From: Sporomusa silvacetica DSM 10669
Lineage (GTDB): Bacteria; Bacillota; Negativicutes; Sporomusales; Sporomusaceae
DNA length: 64,000 bases
Direction: 5' to 3'
Assembly: GCF_002257705.1 (NCBI RefSeq)
Contig: NZ_LSLK01000100.1
Coordinates: 5,797 to 69,796, forward strand
The notes under the pieces: model-generated
Databases searched by the model: none
What the model was told of the DNA's origin: nothing
What the model saw: the letters and a program-made list of their open reading frames with translations, nothing else
Shown here: piece by piece, positions 63,778 to 64,000 of the stretch
Layout of the letters: the number at the start of each line of letters is the position of its first letter
Position numbering within the stretch: position 1 is the stretch's first letter
Program-made: the position numbers and the translations under genes

Positions 63778-63874
63778 TATTGCTCAAATGAAACCGTTAA
63801 ATGCAATCGCCCAAAACTGCCACAGTTAAATTGTTAATCTGAAATCAGTAACAAGTCTATATGTCAGATATTGA

Positions 63875-64000
63875 ATCGAGTAGGAGGTCATCCATTATTT
63901 GAATGACCGACCTCTCACACCACCGTGCGTACCGTTCGGTACACGGCGGTTCAATAACTTAACGTAAATGAAATACCTCGTATTTCCTCGCTATGTTCAT
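63875..64000 (-). mobile_element. 3' end of a group II intron (domains V and VI), continues past the window
   Basis: On the minus strand, 63917-63952 folds as domain V: ACCGCCGTG pairs with CACGGTGGT, with the hallmark AC bulge between GGT and GCACGG. Bases ~63877-63915 form domain VI with an unpaired A candidate in CCTACTCG. The 3' splice boundary is near 63875 (CTCGAT end). The intron-encoded protein would lie beyond 64000. Confidence 0.7.

Overview
The window looks like chromosomal DNA of an anaerobic, spore-former-lineage Firmicute with an outer membrane, most likely a Sporomusaceae-type member of the Negativicutes. Three kinds of evidence agree. Low-GC Gram-positive regulation is present: a leucine T-box leader, a TPP riboswitch with terminator, TTG/GTG starts behind strong Shine-Dalgarno sites, and an orphan PAS kinase of sporulation-kinase type. 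A diderm envelope is implied by a protein with an autotransporter-like beta-barrel. Selenocysteine is used: a Tat-exported formate dehydrogenase with in-frame TGA, and a second small selenoprotein recovered by reading through a TGA. No rRNA or tRNA genes were seen.

Layout. 0-5 kb: a structured repeat, tatA coupled to a CC/Se-motif selenoprotein, a MarR/iron-sulfur reductase pair and a chemoreceptor. 5-12 kb: a multi-PAS kinase, an N-formylglutamate amidohydrolase-like gene, then a CCA-transferase-like / DEAD-box helicase (DbpA type) / ABC exporter operon. 12-15 kb: TPP-riboswitch-controlled cytX-thiM-thiE. 15-17.5 kb: an autotransporter-like surface protein with a TNT/ADP-ribosyltransferase-like N-terminal region. 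18-26 kb: housekeeping and stress genes (hydrolase, SDR, diguanylate cyclase, DJ-1, TauE/SafE, potassium channel, alcohol dehydrogenase, DUF4127). 26.5-27.5 kb: a RAYT transposase with its palindromic repeats, which are also scattered elsewhere. 27.7-32.8 kb: a malate module (malic enzyme, 2-hydroxycarboxylate transporter, CitAB/DcuSR-type two-component system). 33-41.7 kb: a GGDEF-EAL protein and a three-gene signalling operon (sugar-type binding lipoprotein, REC-HD-GYP, hybrid kinase). 42-45 kb: an XRE regulator with a superoxide-reductase-like tail, then a T-box-controlled 2-isopropylmalate synthase fused to an AraC-type DNA-binding domain. 45-51.7 kb: purB, a YjfLMC-like cluster, a PocR-PAS-GGDEF protein and a GNAT enzyme. 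51.8-53 kb: gene debris. 53-55 kb: an unknown small protein and a TPR glycosyltransferase. 55-61.5 kb: a complete formate dehydrogenase-N operon plus fdhE and a ubiA-type prenyltransferase. 61.8-64 kb: debris (truncated uracil-DNA glycosylase, reverse-transcriptase fragment), an HxlR/flavin reductase divergent pair, and the 3' end of a group II intron running off the window.

How the genes work together. Periplasmic formate oxidation (FdnGHI, needing Tat export and selenocysteine) would feed menaquinone. Malate is sensed, imported and decarboxylated by one module. Cyclic-di-GMP turnover is heavily represented (three GGDEF proteins, one EAL, one HD-GYP). The most novel-looking items are the LeuA-AraC fusion, the CC/Se selenoprotein hidden by its TGA, the ~91-bp structured repeat beside terminators, the RAYT/REP family whose transposase ends inside its own repeat, and the TNT-like autotransporter. 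All family names come from reading motifs by eye; none was checked against a database.
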